From contig BTPP01000001.1 in NCBI GenBank assembly GCA_037102815.1, positions 2,195,001 to 2,259,000 on the forward strand: a stretch of DNA of 64,000 nt. Reading direction: 5' to 3'. Source of the stretch: Neurospora intermedia. Taxonomy: Eukaryota > Ascomycota > Sordariomycetes > Sordariales > Sordariaceae. The first letter of the stretch is position 1; each line of letters begins with the position of its first letter. A program made the position numbers and the translations under genes. Shown piece after piece: positions 25,749 through 37,329 of the stretch. The notes beneath the pieces are model-generated. The model ran no database searches. It saw nothing but the letters and a program-made list of their open reading frames with translations, and was not told the origin of the DNA.

Positions 25749-28499
25749 GCGCTAGGCTCCAGAACTTGGGCATCCATACTCGCCGGTCCAGTCAACCGAC
25801 AACTTATCAAATCCATCAATCACCAATACGACCTTTGGTCCCTTATATCGTCGTCCGCCACCATCAAGCCGTGACTCTGCTATCATTGGCTTTCTGGTAG
25901 TCCTCGAGCACTACCCTGAATAATGACGAAATGAGCTCCTTTTTCTATATATTCAAGTCTGGCACACTCAATTCTGCTTTTGTATCTACACTCATCACAA
26001 CCACGCGCACACGCACATACCCCCCCTGCTTGATTGTCTGCTACTTTTTGCAGCGTTCCCTCATTCGTTTCCTTTGTCCTCAGTATTCTTTTTTTTCAGA
26101 GCTTCCTGCGCCAGACTGCTTGTTGCTGTCAGCATGCTCCCGATCTTTAACCTTGTCTCCGACCCGAGTCTTATATCATCAAAGGGTGCAATGGTCAGCA
26201 GCATTGTGACCTAACGAAAACTGGAGCTTCTTAACCATGGCGACGGTTCTTCTAGCGGAGCAAGAAGCAAGGGCTATTTGTCAAACGGTGGACGGACAGT
26301 TACAAAACTTGGGAGGGAACTCCCCTGTTTGGTTTTCGACGACAAACCGAACCAAGATCAAATCATTTCTCCTGCCGTGCCAAGTCGGGAGCAAAAGCTG
26401 AACGAATCTTCTGGAAAAGGGGAATTATGTTCGGCAAACGGGAGTCAATCTCTGACGTGAATTGAGAGAAGATCTAAACCGGCAAACCGAGCAAGGATAG
26501 CGAGGGAAACAGAGAGGGGGAAAGGAGTAGGAAGACTTGAAAGAAATATTGGGGTTCAAGGGACAAAAGAAGGAAGGAAGGCGAACACCAAAACACACTC
26601 CCCCGGTTATAATACCATCTTATCTTAATTCCCCACGAACCTCTTGTACATGGTCTGGTTTTCTCTCCCGTCTTTTCATCAGTCGTCGAGATTATCATTC
26701 ATCCATATTACGCATTACTACTACAAGTCGAACTACTAGTCAGTCAACCCAGAACTAAACATACTACTTGGTTTATTCTCCCACAACCAAAATTGGCTTT
26801 TTCAAAGTTTGTGTTTTCTGTTTGCCTTAGGTGTTTTGTTGTGTCAGCCTGCATTGTCTGTATTTCTGGGTTTGCGTTTGCGGATACTTGCTTGTTTTCT
26901 TTTGCGTTGTCTGCTTTTACTGTCTCGGTCAAGTTACGCTTTTCTTTTTTAACAAAATGGGGCAGAACGCGCGGAGTTTGTTTTCTGTTTTGTTTTTTTC
27001 TGAGAGATCGAATGGTGCGGGCGTTTTTTTCCTTTTCCTTGCGAGGTCTTTTTCCTTGTTTTCTTTGTTTGTCGCTACATGTACACACGGCATGCACACG
27101 CAATATTCAAGAGAGGAGAGAGTTGGATGGATTAACCAAGATAACCGTCGCGAGGCGGTTTGAAGGGATCGATACAATGGAGGAAATCGAAGCAATGGGG
27201 GCGCGAGGCAAGTCAGGATGACTAGGATAGAAACTAGGAGAGGACTGAGGCAAAGAAGAGAGTCCGTTAGTCTCTCTATCTTCTCTATCAGCTCACTACC
27301 TTACCTAGTAGCTAGTCGTTCTGTTGACGAGAACAATAAAGGGACTTTTCAGCATACCTTCGTTACTTCACTATGTACCCTACATGATAATGAGTGAGCT
27401 TGGTGATGCATTATGGAGAGATCATAGCTAACAACGGCAGTACTGGAGTATTGGTCTGGCTATTAGCTATAAATTCACAGTACTGCTAGCTTACTGTGTA
27501 AAATAAGTAATGGAATTGAGTACCATCACTGGCGTAGCTATTCGTGAAAGGTACTGGAATTGGATGGAGGTTGAAGAAGCTATACAGAAACTGTGCTCAA
27601 AAATGACTTTCTAACCCCTCCATCACTAAGTACTGTACCTATCCACAGCACTCCAGTCAGTGACACTTTCACTACAGTTGAGTAATAATATTATCATCAC
27701 CCTCCTACATGTTTTTGTCCAGACTGTCCACTACGTACCACCAAGCGTCGTCTCCATCCTCCGCAGGTCAAGTTCGGCCTGACTCCGTGTGCTTGGTTAG
27801 TTAGGACCTTCTCAGATGCCTTCAGACATGGAGATGTTTACTTCCAGGAAAATTACGCATGTATTCTAGTAGACAAAGCCAAGCATGGAACGGGATGTCA
27901 CATGAGATACAAAGAAGCGGCCCCCTACAATAAGTGCTACCTATGTAGCCAGATCCGCAAGCCGCTACAAAGAGAGCATACTACTTGATGAGCGTGCACA
28001 CATTTGTGGATTGGGGTTTATTTGATACAACCATACTTCAGTTATATGTATTTTTGAACATGATAGATGATTTTGTTTCTGTGTAAGAACGTAGCTTAGT
28101 AGCTTCTTCACCTTCTCGCTAAAGAAAGAAGTCAGGTTCCAACCATACGCTTAGACGCCAGCCAGCCAGCCAGCCAGCCACAACAGAATCGCGACATCAA
28201 AGTTTAATAGAGCAGACAAAAATCCGGGGATATCTTGAAGAAACCCTCCCTCCTCCTCTTCAGAGCCCGCCGATATCATCCAAGTCCAAAGCCGATAGAC
28301 AACCACCCGGCTCAGACAGACAGACAGGCAGGCCTGTAATATCATCAACATGATCATGGGACTTTGGTACAACCGACTTCGACAACTTAGTCCACGACGG
28401 TTCACATATCGGGACTCTTACCGGCTCTTTCGCTGCCGTGGTAATCCTCCTCTTGGTCTTTGTGTCTTGACACATTTCTCCCATATCATCATCAACAAA
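25749..28499. other. Convergent spacer TeaR/Cdt2
   Basis: Two genes end towards each other over 2.75 kb with no supported gene. From about 26,780 to 27,060 the plus strand is very rich in T and G and poor in A and C. From about 27,260 to 28,130 the sequence is AT-richer, with no frame of note. Some of this must be 3' untranslated sequence; the rest is unexplained. Confidence 0.5.
28157..28180. repeat. (GCCA)n microsatellite
   Basis: Six tandem GCCA units in the non-coding region beyond the Cdt2 stop codon. A CAGA/CAGG run lies nearby at about 28,315-28,333. Confidence 0.9.
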
Positions 28500-30985
28500 T
28501 TACCAATCATCAACATCCCCATCCCACTGATCCCCCACATCCGCCCATCCACACCCCCACCTCCTCCCACCCGTCTCACCACCGGTTCTCAAATCTGCCG
28601 CCACCTCGCGACCCTCGCGCCAGCATCTCACGAGATAATCATCGCTGGCCGTCACCAAGCTGCCATCCAGCGTCCACGTAAGTGCGCCCACCTCCTTCTC
28701 GTGTCCGCGCACGAGCGGCGTGCCGCGGCGAATGATGGGCGTGTTTGATGAGTGGTGATGACCGCCCTTGATACCAAACAAGCTCGCTGAGGAGCTAGTT
28801 CCCGGCCTTCCTCCTCCTCCTGACGAAGAAGACATGGACATCAGTGATGACGAAGGCAGAAGGGAAGTGGTGGCGCTGCGGGTAAGACGCGGACGAGCGG
28901 GCGTGACGGGGATGCAAGAGGTGGGTTCGCCGACGAGGTACGACTCGTCGTCTTCTTGGTTCGGGTGCTGGCGCTGCCAGGCAAAGGCTTCCTTGATGTA
29001 GCGCTCGTCGGTGGGGAAGAGGACGGCGGCGCCGTCGCTGCTGCCGACGGCCAGGAGCTCCGAGTGGCCGTTCTTAGCGGGCCGGATGGCGGATTTTACA
29101 TAGAAGCTGGTTGCGTGGAAGAGCGGGTGGCGGAAGCCGTAAAGCGGACCGAGACCCTCGTGCGCGGTGCCGTGGTTGTGGTGCCGGCGGCGCGGGGGTT
29201 CTTCGCCGGGACGGGCGGCGGTGAGCTCGACGGCGTGGCCGAGGACGAGGTGGGCGGTGCTGTAGGCGTAGACGGTGTTGTCTTTGCAGAGGGTGTAGAG
29301 GCGGGAGCCGTCGCCGCCGAGGGCCATGGAGGAAATGCCAAAGGGGCGCCAGTTGGCGTGGCTGGGCAGGGGTGCTGTGAAGGAGACGGGTGTGCTGTAC
29401 TTGTGGTGGCGGCTGGTGTGCACGGCGCGGATGTCCCAGAGCTTGACGCTGGCATCGGCTTCGCAGGCAGTGAGGAAGAGGTGTTCCCTGCCAGGAGGAA
29501 GAAACTGGAGAGCGGTGACAGAGACTTCACCAAGGCGACCAGGTACCTCGCCTATCCGGGCCACGTCGACGTTACTGGCGCCGGGCAGCAGATTGCGAGC
29601 CTGTTTCTGGGGAATGCGTGAGTGGGCATCATAGATGCTGTTAACAACGCAACCAGGGTTAGGGGTGCGAGGGAGACGAGCGTGAAGGCCAGCTTCTGAG
29701 CGGATAGCAACGTCTTGCACAGGACCACCTCGGCAACGGAGATCCCAAATCTGTACGCTGCCATCTCTACTAGTCGTGGCAAGGACAGAATTGGCGCCGC
29801 GGCCCGGCTGAAAACGGACTTGTTTGAGGGATGCGGTGTGGTGACCGAGGATCGAAATGGGCTGCTGCGTTACAAAGTCCAATACCTTGCCTGTTTGGTC
29901 ACCAGAAGCTGTGGCAAGAAGCAAGTCATCGTCGGAGAAGGCCATGTCAATGATGGCGTTGCCATGCGCCTGGAACGACATGTTGATCTGAGAGAACTCA
30001 TTCTGGGTGTCCAACAGACGCACATACCCTTCTTCGTCACCTACAGCAACAAGATTCTTGGCTTTAGGGTGGTCAGCAAACGGAGTTATCGGCTAACGAA
30101 TGCGGGCTGACTTACTATTGCAGCTTGTGGTGCAGAATGGGATGCTGCGAGGATGTCCTTCGTGGCTGTTCATAAAATGGGCGTCTTCTCGGCGACTATA
30201 AAAGTCTGCCGTTTCCGACCGCCAGTCTGTTTACCGAGTCAGCATGGGCTTGAGGAAGATGCATCGATATATCACCACATACCAGAAACTGGGCATGATA
30301 AAGACCTGTTTCCGGCACCAGGCATACCACCCGTCACTCTCTGCACCAGTTGAGCTCCCAATCCACGACGCTCCAACTGTATAGGCGCACGGTTTGGCCG
30401 ACGCCGTGTGGTTGGCAATTCTTGCTCATCATCATCATCACTTTCTTCCGACTCAGCCTCGTCTCCATCGAGGGCCAATTGGGATGGCAGCTTCCGAATA
30501 GAATGGATGGGACTGCCGAGACGATCGTGCTTCAACTCGGGAGTCGGAAGTAACGCTGGGGATGTGGCTGCAGGAGAGGGTAGGTGGGATACGTGCGATG
30601 CCTCAGCCCTCTTGGGTGTCGAAGCATGAGTGATCTTTCGACGCTTGGAGCTTCTCTGGCCATCCTGAAGGCTCGGTAACACATCTGGGATTTCCTCTTC
30701 CGAGATGGGCCTGAGAGGACTGGATGGAGTATGGGATCGTTCTAGAAGAGGACCGGCTAGATCACGAAGAGCCCTTTGGGAAGCGCTGGGGTGGTTATTC
30801 GCTATGACTCGGGGAGTAAAGAAGCGCCTGAATTTCCGGGGGGTGATGGACGGGTTTCGACGTTCCTTGGCTGAGCTTCGCGGAGGAGGAGAGGATGGAA
30901 TGGGGGGGATGTTGTTGGTGGTGTTCAACGACGACGAGCTCTTAACTCCCAAAGGGGTTGAAGTGCTGTTGGAATTATCGGCCAT
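28500..30985 (-). CDS. cdt2: Cdt2/DTL-like WD40 substrate receptor of CRL4 ubiquitin ligase
   Basis: With Cul4-Ddb1, Cdt2 marks PCNA-bound proteins for destruction in S phase and after DNA damage. Three exons on the minus strand, 30283-30985, 30116-30226 and 28500-30061, with 56- and 54-nt introns (GTATGT and GTAAGT donors, GCTGAC branches), give 791 aa. The WD40 part starts near NLVAVGDEEGYVRLLD and continues through QIWDLR and KLWDIR, both of the WDxR form used to contact Ddb1. FYVKSAIRP, AVGSSDGAAVLF and GHEKEVGALTW match the DTL family closely. The N-terminal 235 residues are disordered and basic, with RKFRRFF at 50-56, a PCNA-binding-like motif. The C-terminal end holds a Ser/Gly-rich loop before the last blade. 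The small middle exon is the least certain part because a second acceptor also keeps an open frame. Confidence 0.82.
30818..30838 (-). other. PIP-box-like motif in Cdt2
   Basis: These seven codons encode RKFRRFF, followed by TPR. A PIP box has a hydrophobic residue and, three on, two aromatics; here Phe52, Phe55 and Phe56 fill those places, with Pro where Gln is usual. Vertebrate Cdt2 carries a similar Gln-less motif, RKICTYF, but near its C terminus. Function in this protein is inference. Confidence 0.5.
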
Positions 30986-32180
30986 GGCGAAAGGATTCTC
31001 TTCGACTACCAGAGCGAAGAGCTGGGTCCAGGCCGCTTATGCAACACGATACCTGCAGACGAGGTACACGGGGCCGGCGACGCTGGATGCGCGCGACCTG
31101 GCAGCGAGGGGCCGCCGATAGGAAGGGTACGCGGAGACAGAGAACAGGCTGTGGTGATGGATATTTGTACAAAATCAGTTGAGCGACAGCTGGTGCAGAG
31201 AGAGGTATTGCTGGCAAGTGTCGACTGGATGTTGAATAGGCAAGGGCTGACGTCGAAGTTGCAGGCTAGGCTGTGTGCAGCAAGCAGGCTGAGTGAGCTT
31301 GAAGAAGGACGGGAGGTCAAGGTCGTCGTTGAGAGACAAGGTAGGTAGGCGGCCGGGGGGGGCGTAAGGTATTGGCGCCGAGTTTGTTGGTTGGCGGATT
31401 TGGTTGTAGTATGGATCCTCTGAGTGAAGTGGTGCGACCGGAAGGGGTGTGTCTATGTCGGTGTCTGGTGTAAGTGTGTCCTTGATAGTACTTGAAACTG
31501 AATGCGTGTAGGTGGAGATGATGGAATTGGATTTGGTTGTTCGTTTCTGTTCGTTGTGGATTTGCGTGGTTCAGTTCCTACCTACGCTGTTTTGCTGAGT
31601 TTCCACTTCCACTTGAGTTTGCCGGGCAACCAAATCGACAACCATCAATGGAAACCTGAACTGACCACCCACCCATGGACTCCATTGAACAGAACCTCCT
31701 CCAGTGGGCAGAGGCTGGGCGTGCGGTCCGCAGCAACCGGGGGTCGAGGGGCGCCTAGAAGGAATGCGGTTTAGTGCTCCATCAGGGGAACGCGAAGACG
31801 CGGGAACAAATGACGCGCTGCATCGCGAAAGCTTAATGGCTTTTTCGTCCCATAATTCGCGGTTGCTGAAGACATGAAGATTGGTCAATGCACTGCAGTT
31901 CAACCGCGGGATGTCTGACCCACCCTGATGGGGCCCGTCTTGCTCGTTGCCCCACCAGCCGCTGGAGTCCAGTTTCTTATCGCTTATCGCCCTGCAGCTG
32001 TCATCCAAAAAAATCATTCTGCAACGACGACCCTGCAATCCCTGCGCTGCGAGTGAGTGCTGGAGGGAAGAACAGTCAAAGGGCACCTGGACTGCCATTT
32101 TCACCACACCAAAAAGTCATCAGGTTGTCCTGCTCAACAACACCAGTCGGAAACACCCCCCGACTTAGAGCACCGGCACC
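30986..32180. other. Divergent promoter region Cdt2/SPB1
   Basis: Both flanking genes start outward from this 1.2 kb. It should contain both promoters and leaders. The last 150 bases before the SPB1 start are rich in CA and ACC. No gene is seen. Confidence 0.55.
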
Positions 32181-34898
32181 ATGGCGATTCAAAAGAAACA
32201 CGGCAAGGGCCGTCTTGACAAGTGGTACAAGCTTGCCAAGGAGAAGGGTTATCGTGCCCGTGCCGCCTTCAAGCTGATCCAGCTCAACAAGAAGTATGGC
32301 TTCCTCGAGAAGAGCAAGGTCGCGCTCGATCTTTGCGCTGCGCCCGGTGTAAGTTATAGTCGTGGTCATCCAGTTTATCATGGAGTGAACTAACCATGTC
32401 TGTGTCCGTCCCTAGTCGTGGTGTCAAGTCTGCGCCGAGACTATGCCGACAAACTCCATCATCATCGGTGTCGATCTTGCTCCCATCAAGCCCATCCCCA
32501 AGGTCATTACCTTCCAAAGCGATATCACCACCGAAAAGTGTCGCGCAACCATCCGCTCTCATCTCAAGACATGGAAGGCCGACGTCGTTCTCCACGATGG
32601 TGCGCCCAACGTCGGTACTGCTTGGGTTCAGGATTCGTACAACCAGGCCGAACTTGCCCTGCACTCGCTAAAGCTGGCCACCGAGTTCCTTATCGAGGGT
32701 GGTACTTTCGTCACCAAGGTGTTCAGATCCAAGGACTACAACTCCCTTCTCTGGGTTTGCAACCAGCTTTTCGCCAAGGTCGAGGCTACCAAGCCCCCTT
32801 CGTCCCGTAACGTCTCCGCCGAAATCTTCGTCGTCTGCCGCGGCTTCAAGGCCCCCAAGCGCATTGATCCCAAGCTTCTCGACCCCCGCTCCGTTTTCGA
32901 GGATGTGGCCGGCCCCGCCCCCAACAACGAAGCCAAGGTGTACAACCCCGAAGTCAAGAAGAGAAAGAGAGAGGGTTATGAGGAGGGAGACTACACTCAG
33001 TTCAAGGAAATCTCTGCCAGCGAGTTCATCAACACTGTCGATCCCATCGCCATTCTTGGCCAGTACAACAAACTCAGCTTTGAGCAACCCAAGAACGGCG
33101 ACGTAGCATTGGCTGCCCTCGATAAGCTCCCCGAAACGACCGAAGAAATCCGTCTTTGCTGCGCCGATCTCAAAGTGCTCGGCAGGAAAGAGTTCAAGCT
33201 TCTCTTGAAATGGCGTCTAAAAGTACGAGAGATCTTCGGCTTCCCCTCCAAGAAGACCCAGAAGGCGGCTGTGGATGAGGAGGTTGCGGTAGTGGAGAAC
33301 ATGGATGAGGAGCTCAGGATTCAGGAGGAGCTGCAAAGGATCAAGGAGAAGGAGAGCTCCAAGAAGAAGCGCGAGAGGAGGCGCGAGAACGAGAAGAAGC
33401 AAAAGGAGATTGTCCGCATGCAGATGAACATGACTGCGCCCATGGATATCGGTATGGAGCAGGAAGGTCCCCGTGGTGAGGGTGCCATGTTCCGTCTCAA
33501 GACTATCGACCAGAACGCTGCCCTGAATAAGATCGCCAAGGGCAAGATGGCCGTTATCAAAGAGACCGAGAAACCGAAGGATTACGACTTTGGCTCCGAC
33601 GGCGAAACCGACGAGAGCGACGAGGAAGCCGATCGTCTGGAGGAAGAGCTCGACAACCTGTACGATCAGTACCGGGAGCGGAAGGCGGCGGCCGATGCCA
33701 AGTACCGTGCCAAGAAGGCCAGGAAAGAGAACGGCGACGATGAATGGGAGGGTGTATCTGGCGATGAGGAGAAGGGTAGCGACGATGATGACGATGAGGA
33801 ACTAGAAGTGGACAGCAGTGATGATGATTCCGACTCAGAGGATGGTGAATCTGGCAAGAAGCTTATAACAGATCTGGACGGCCAGCCAGAAGAGAAGGAT
33901 GGTCTGTCTAAGCGGGCCAAGAACTTCTTCAGTCAAGGTATCTTTGCGGAGATACCAGGACTTTTGGAGGAGCCAGAATCTGAGGAGGAGGAAGCTCAGG
34001 AGGCTGAGCTTGTTGAGGCTGTGGAGGACCTCAAGGTTACTAAGAAGGAGAAGAAGGAGAAGAAGGAGGCCAAGGAAACCAAGGCCAAGAGCAAGAAGGC
34101 GGCCGAGGAGAGCGATGACGAGGACGATTTTGAGGTTGTCAAGAACAACGAGGATGACGACTGGGAGAACGTTGAGAAGAAGAAGAAGAACGGCAGGCCT
34201 GGTAAGTTTCACTCAGTCCCTCTTCAGCATAACCTGGTAAGGGCAATGGCTGACTATGACAACTACAGACATCGACATCATCACCGCCGAGGCCATGACC
34301 CTCGCCCACCAGCTCGCGACCGGCGAGAAGACAAGTTACGACGTCATCGACGACGGTTACACCAAGCACGCCTTCAAGGACCGCGACGGTCTTCCCGACT
34401 GGTTCCTTGACGACGAGTCCAAGCATGACAAGCCGCACAAGCCCATCACCAAGGCCGCGGCGCAGGCCATTAAGGAGAAGCTCCGGGCCTACAACGCCCG
34501 TCCTATCAAGAAGGTGGCCGAGGCCAAGGCCAGGAAGAAGTTTAAGCAGGCCCAGAGACTCGAGAAGCTCAAGAAGAAGGCCGATATGCTCGCTGGTGAC
34601 GATGGCATGTCAGAAAAGGAGAAGGCTGCTAGCATTTCGAAGCTCATGGCGTCGGTTGCTAAGAAGACGAGGAGGGCGCCTATCAAGGTCGTCAAGGCTG
34701 CTGGTTCCAACAAGGGTCTCCAGGGCAGACCTAAAGGAGGTTCGTACTATCACTGCCTTAAGGCCTCGTGTGTTCTTTATGTTGGAATGTTGCTAACTCG
34801 GTCTTTCCACTCTTATAGTCAAGGGCAGATACAAGATGGTGGATCCTCGTATGAAGAAGGAGTTGAGAGCGATGAAGAGGATTTCCAAGAAGAAATAG
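32181..34898 (+). CDS. spb1: SPB1: 2'-O-ribose methyltransferase for 27S pre-rRNA
   Basis: Nucleolar AdoMet-dependent enzyme that methylates a conserved guanosine of the 25S rRNA peptidyl-transferase A loop and is needed for 60S subunit assembly. Four exons, 32181-32348, 32416-34201, 34269-34739 and 34819-34898, with introns of 67, 67 and 79 nt, give 834 aa, close to the yeast protein. The N-terminal FtsJ domain shows [13 protein letters not shown] (AdoMet binding) and the catalytic tetrad Lys31, Asp117, Lys157, Glu192. The middle has Lys/Glu coiled coils and long acidic runs; the C-terminal SPB1 domain ends with [18 protein letters not shown] and a Lys-rich tail. The last intron has the donor GTTCGT, which is unusual, but the join restores the conserved C terminus. 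Read without splicing, the last exon's frame would add an unrelated tail. Confidence 0.96.
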
Positions 34899-35260
34899 AC
34901 GTCGTGTCCAGCAGCAGTATAGTTGGTGGAAGTTTTAATTGCGATACCTTTTTACCTGTTCATATAGTTGTAGAAGACGGTTGTTGTGACAAGACAGATC
35001 TTGTTATGGTTGTACATCAAAGGGGGCTTGGATGGTCAATAAAAAGAGCAGCACTGTTGAAAGCTTTCAAGACGTCTTTTACTGTGAGTTTTGCTTTTGC
35101 GTATTTGGAGTTGTGTGAAATGAAAAAAGCGTGAAACTTCAATTCCGCACTTGACTCTGACGGCACGCACCACTTAGATGTACCCTTTATAATTTCTGAC
35201 AGAAGTGTCAGAAGTATCTCAGTGATAATGTGTCCAATTTCTGACTGGAGCTCTTTTTTT

Positions 35261-35296
<36 letters not shown>

Positions 35297-35735
35297 CTAT
35301 TCATCATACTCCGTTACAATCATAAAGCTGGCTTGCAAGGGAGGGTTCTATCCAAAACGTCGTCATTTGTGCGAGTGTCGGTTTCAGTCGCGGCGTTGAC
35401 CAAGCTTGGGGTAACTCACCAAGAAGTTGTTGAGGCCTATAAATTGGCCTCACGAAAATGGAAAGCAGGGGTTACGTCTCCGAAGCATCTCATCTGTTGT
35501 GGATGGTGGTATCAGAGAGAGAGAAAGGCGTGCAAGTCTTAATGGGGGGTGCGCGCAAGTCAAAGCTGATTGCATGTGGTCAAAAAAGACCCCAGTGCGA
35601 GAAGTCCTGCCCATGAAAAGAGAAAAAGGAGAGATGAAGAGACTGTGAGGCACCATGGGAGATAGATGGATGGATGAAAGTCAGACTTGAGATATGAGTA
35701 TATTGCATCTACTTTCCATGATCTCATTTGTCGTC
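34899..35735. other. Convergent 3' spacer SPB1/JMJD7-like
   Basis: The two genes end towards each other. The stretch contains a long T run (listed separately) and otherwise nothing that looks like a gene. Confidence 0.6.
35263..35296 (+). repeat. Poly-T tract of 34
   Basis: An uninterrupted run of 34 T on the plus strand, preceded by a shorter T run, about 365 bases after the SPB1 stop. Such runs vary in length between strains and may be imprecise in assemblies. Confidence 0.95.
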
Positions 35736-37329
35736 TCATGGCGACTCTTCATTCTTTTTGTTCTGCTGCTGCTGCTGCTGCTGCTGCTGATTGACTGCTC
35801 TCACAAAGGATGTAAACGGGTACAGAGGCCCAGTGAAGTCCATGTCGTACCTAGGTAGGTGTTGTCCGGTGGTTAGTACATATATCTTTGCAAGGAACAA
35901 ACCAGCCTGGCCCTTGAGAGGAGATCAAGAGAGAGTTGATCTACTCACCAATAGTTCACAGCGACGCAGATACCTTCTTGCGAGCAGGACTGTGAGACTT
36001 TGTGATACCTGCCGTTCATCTTCGTTAGCAATCACTCACTCACTCACTCACTAGCTCTTGCGCACTAAAGAAATTGACTCACCACATAGCAGGCAAATAA
36101 AGCATATCCCCCTCCTCCAGCGTCACCCTCATCGGCTCCGCCAATTTCGAATACCTCGTCGCGTTCTCCTCGAGCTTATCGGGGTCCCAAATTGCGAAGG
36201 GGACTGTGACTTCTTTGCCTGTTTCTGGATCCTTTTCCATGACCAGTTCCAAACCCCCCTCATCACCAATCTCCTCCTCCTCTACATTCTCACCTCCCTC
36301 CTCATCCTCGTGTTCTCCTTTCTGCTTCTTCTTCCTCCTCACATAACCCCCGCTCTCCAGTTCTCTCTCATTAACACAAGGCAAACAGTGCGGCGGCAAC
36401 AGCACAAAGTGTTTCCTCCCCCTGATCTGAACATAGACATTCTCGTAGTTGTCCTTGTGTAAAGCGGTGGTGGACAAGGAGTTGCCGATCCAGAGGTTGA
36501 TGGCTTCTGGCTGGGCCTCCTCGTCGGGGCCGAGACGGTGGGGGTCTGATAAGGCGATGCGCGCCCAGGGGATGGTGGGGGGCACGGCGCTGTAGAGGGA
36601 GGAGTATTCTTGTCGGAGGTTGTCGTTTTCTGTTATTTTTTTTTTTTTTTTTGTCTTTCTGTCAGTATTATTCCAGAAAAGAAAAGTGAGATATTCGTCA
36701 AAGTTTGGAGGGCCTTGACTTTGTATACCACCAAAGGGTCATTCGAACTGGGCGATCCATGAAGCCCTGGAGTGGACGGAGGGTGAGGTTTAAGTGGCTT
36801 ACGGGTTTGAGCATAGCGAACCTCGGACTTGCGAAGTCCTTGGGTCTTTTCTTGATGAATCACATAGGTGAGAAAGTCGCTGAAGGACTGGTCTTCTTCG
36901 TGAGGTTTGGCGAATACTAAAGCGCCGGTTTTGGGGTGGACAGTTGGGGCGTCGGCGTTTCTTTTGTGATGTATCAGGATGCGTGAGCTACTATGTTTGT
37001 ACTTCAAGTTTTCGACGATGACGACGACGACGACGACGACGACGACGATATCTTTGAGAGGCAACATACCCAAAAGGAGTAACGGCAACATTGACCGTCT
37101 CATCCCCAAGGAAATTGGAAAGATACGCGGCGGTCCATGTCTGGGTTGCCTTCCAATTTGCAGCACCACCTCTTACGACAAAAGGGGTGTTCCTAGCTAC
37201 GAATCTCATAAACTCGAGCGCACTGGGCTCTTCGTGGAGCTCCTCGATGAAGGAGCTATTGAGTTCATTGTAGGTGACGATCAGGTCTGCAATAGGATCC
37301 TGGTCCCTTTCTTGGTGTTCCTCTCCCAT
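35736..37329 (-). CDS. JMJD7-type JmjC/cupin Fe(II)- and 2-oxoglutarate-dependent hydroxylase
   Basis: Five exons on the minus strand, 37070-37329, 36803-36960, 36083-36629, 35949-36008 and 35736-35850, give 379 aa. Introns are 109, 173, 74 and 98 nt. Spliced, the protein follows human JMJD7 along its length: FVVRGGAANW, VAVTPFGNADAP, EVRYAQTQNDNL, then the iron triad HKD (His197, Asp199) and WYHKV (His324), with VAVNYWYDMDF closing the cupin fold. JMJD7 is a lysyl 3-hydroxylase acting on DRG-family translation GTPases in animals; the fungal substrate is unknown. Two oddities: a 30-residue Lys-then-Glu-rich insert after CLPCVNERELESGGY, and a nine-Gln run before the C terminus. Each exon alone looks like a small hypothetical frame, so this gene is easy to miss. 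The start at 37329 is the first ATG of the frame. Confidence 0.9.
35763..35789 (-). repeat. (CAG)9 coding repeat, polyglutamine
   Basis: Nine pure CAG codons encode Gln9 just before the C terminus of the JMJD7-like protein, outside the cupin fold. A pure triplet run is prone to length change. Confidence 0.95.
37018..37049. repeat. (GAC)n repeat in an intron of the JMJD7-like gene
   Basis: About ten tandem GAC/GTC units lie inside the first intron (36961-37069). The unspliced frame translates this as a run of arginines, which is an artefact. Confidence 0.9.

Noticed and set aside
26793-27221. Phe/Cys-rich frame that looks like a membrane protein
   Set aside because: It comes from the T/G-rich strand bias and not from a real hydrophobic protein.
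36961-37069. Arginine-run extension of the first JMJD7-like exon
   Set aside because: It is read-through into an intron containing a GAC repeat.
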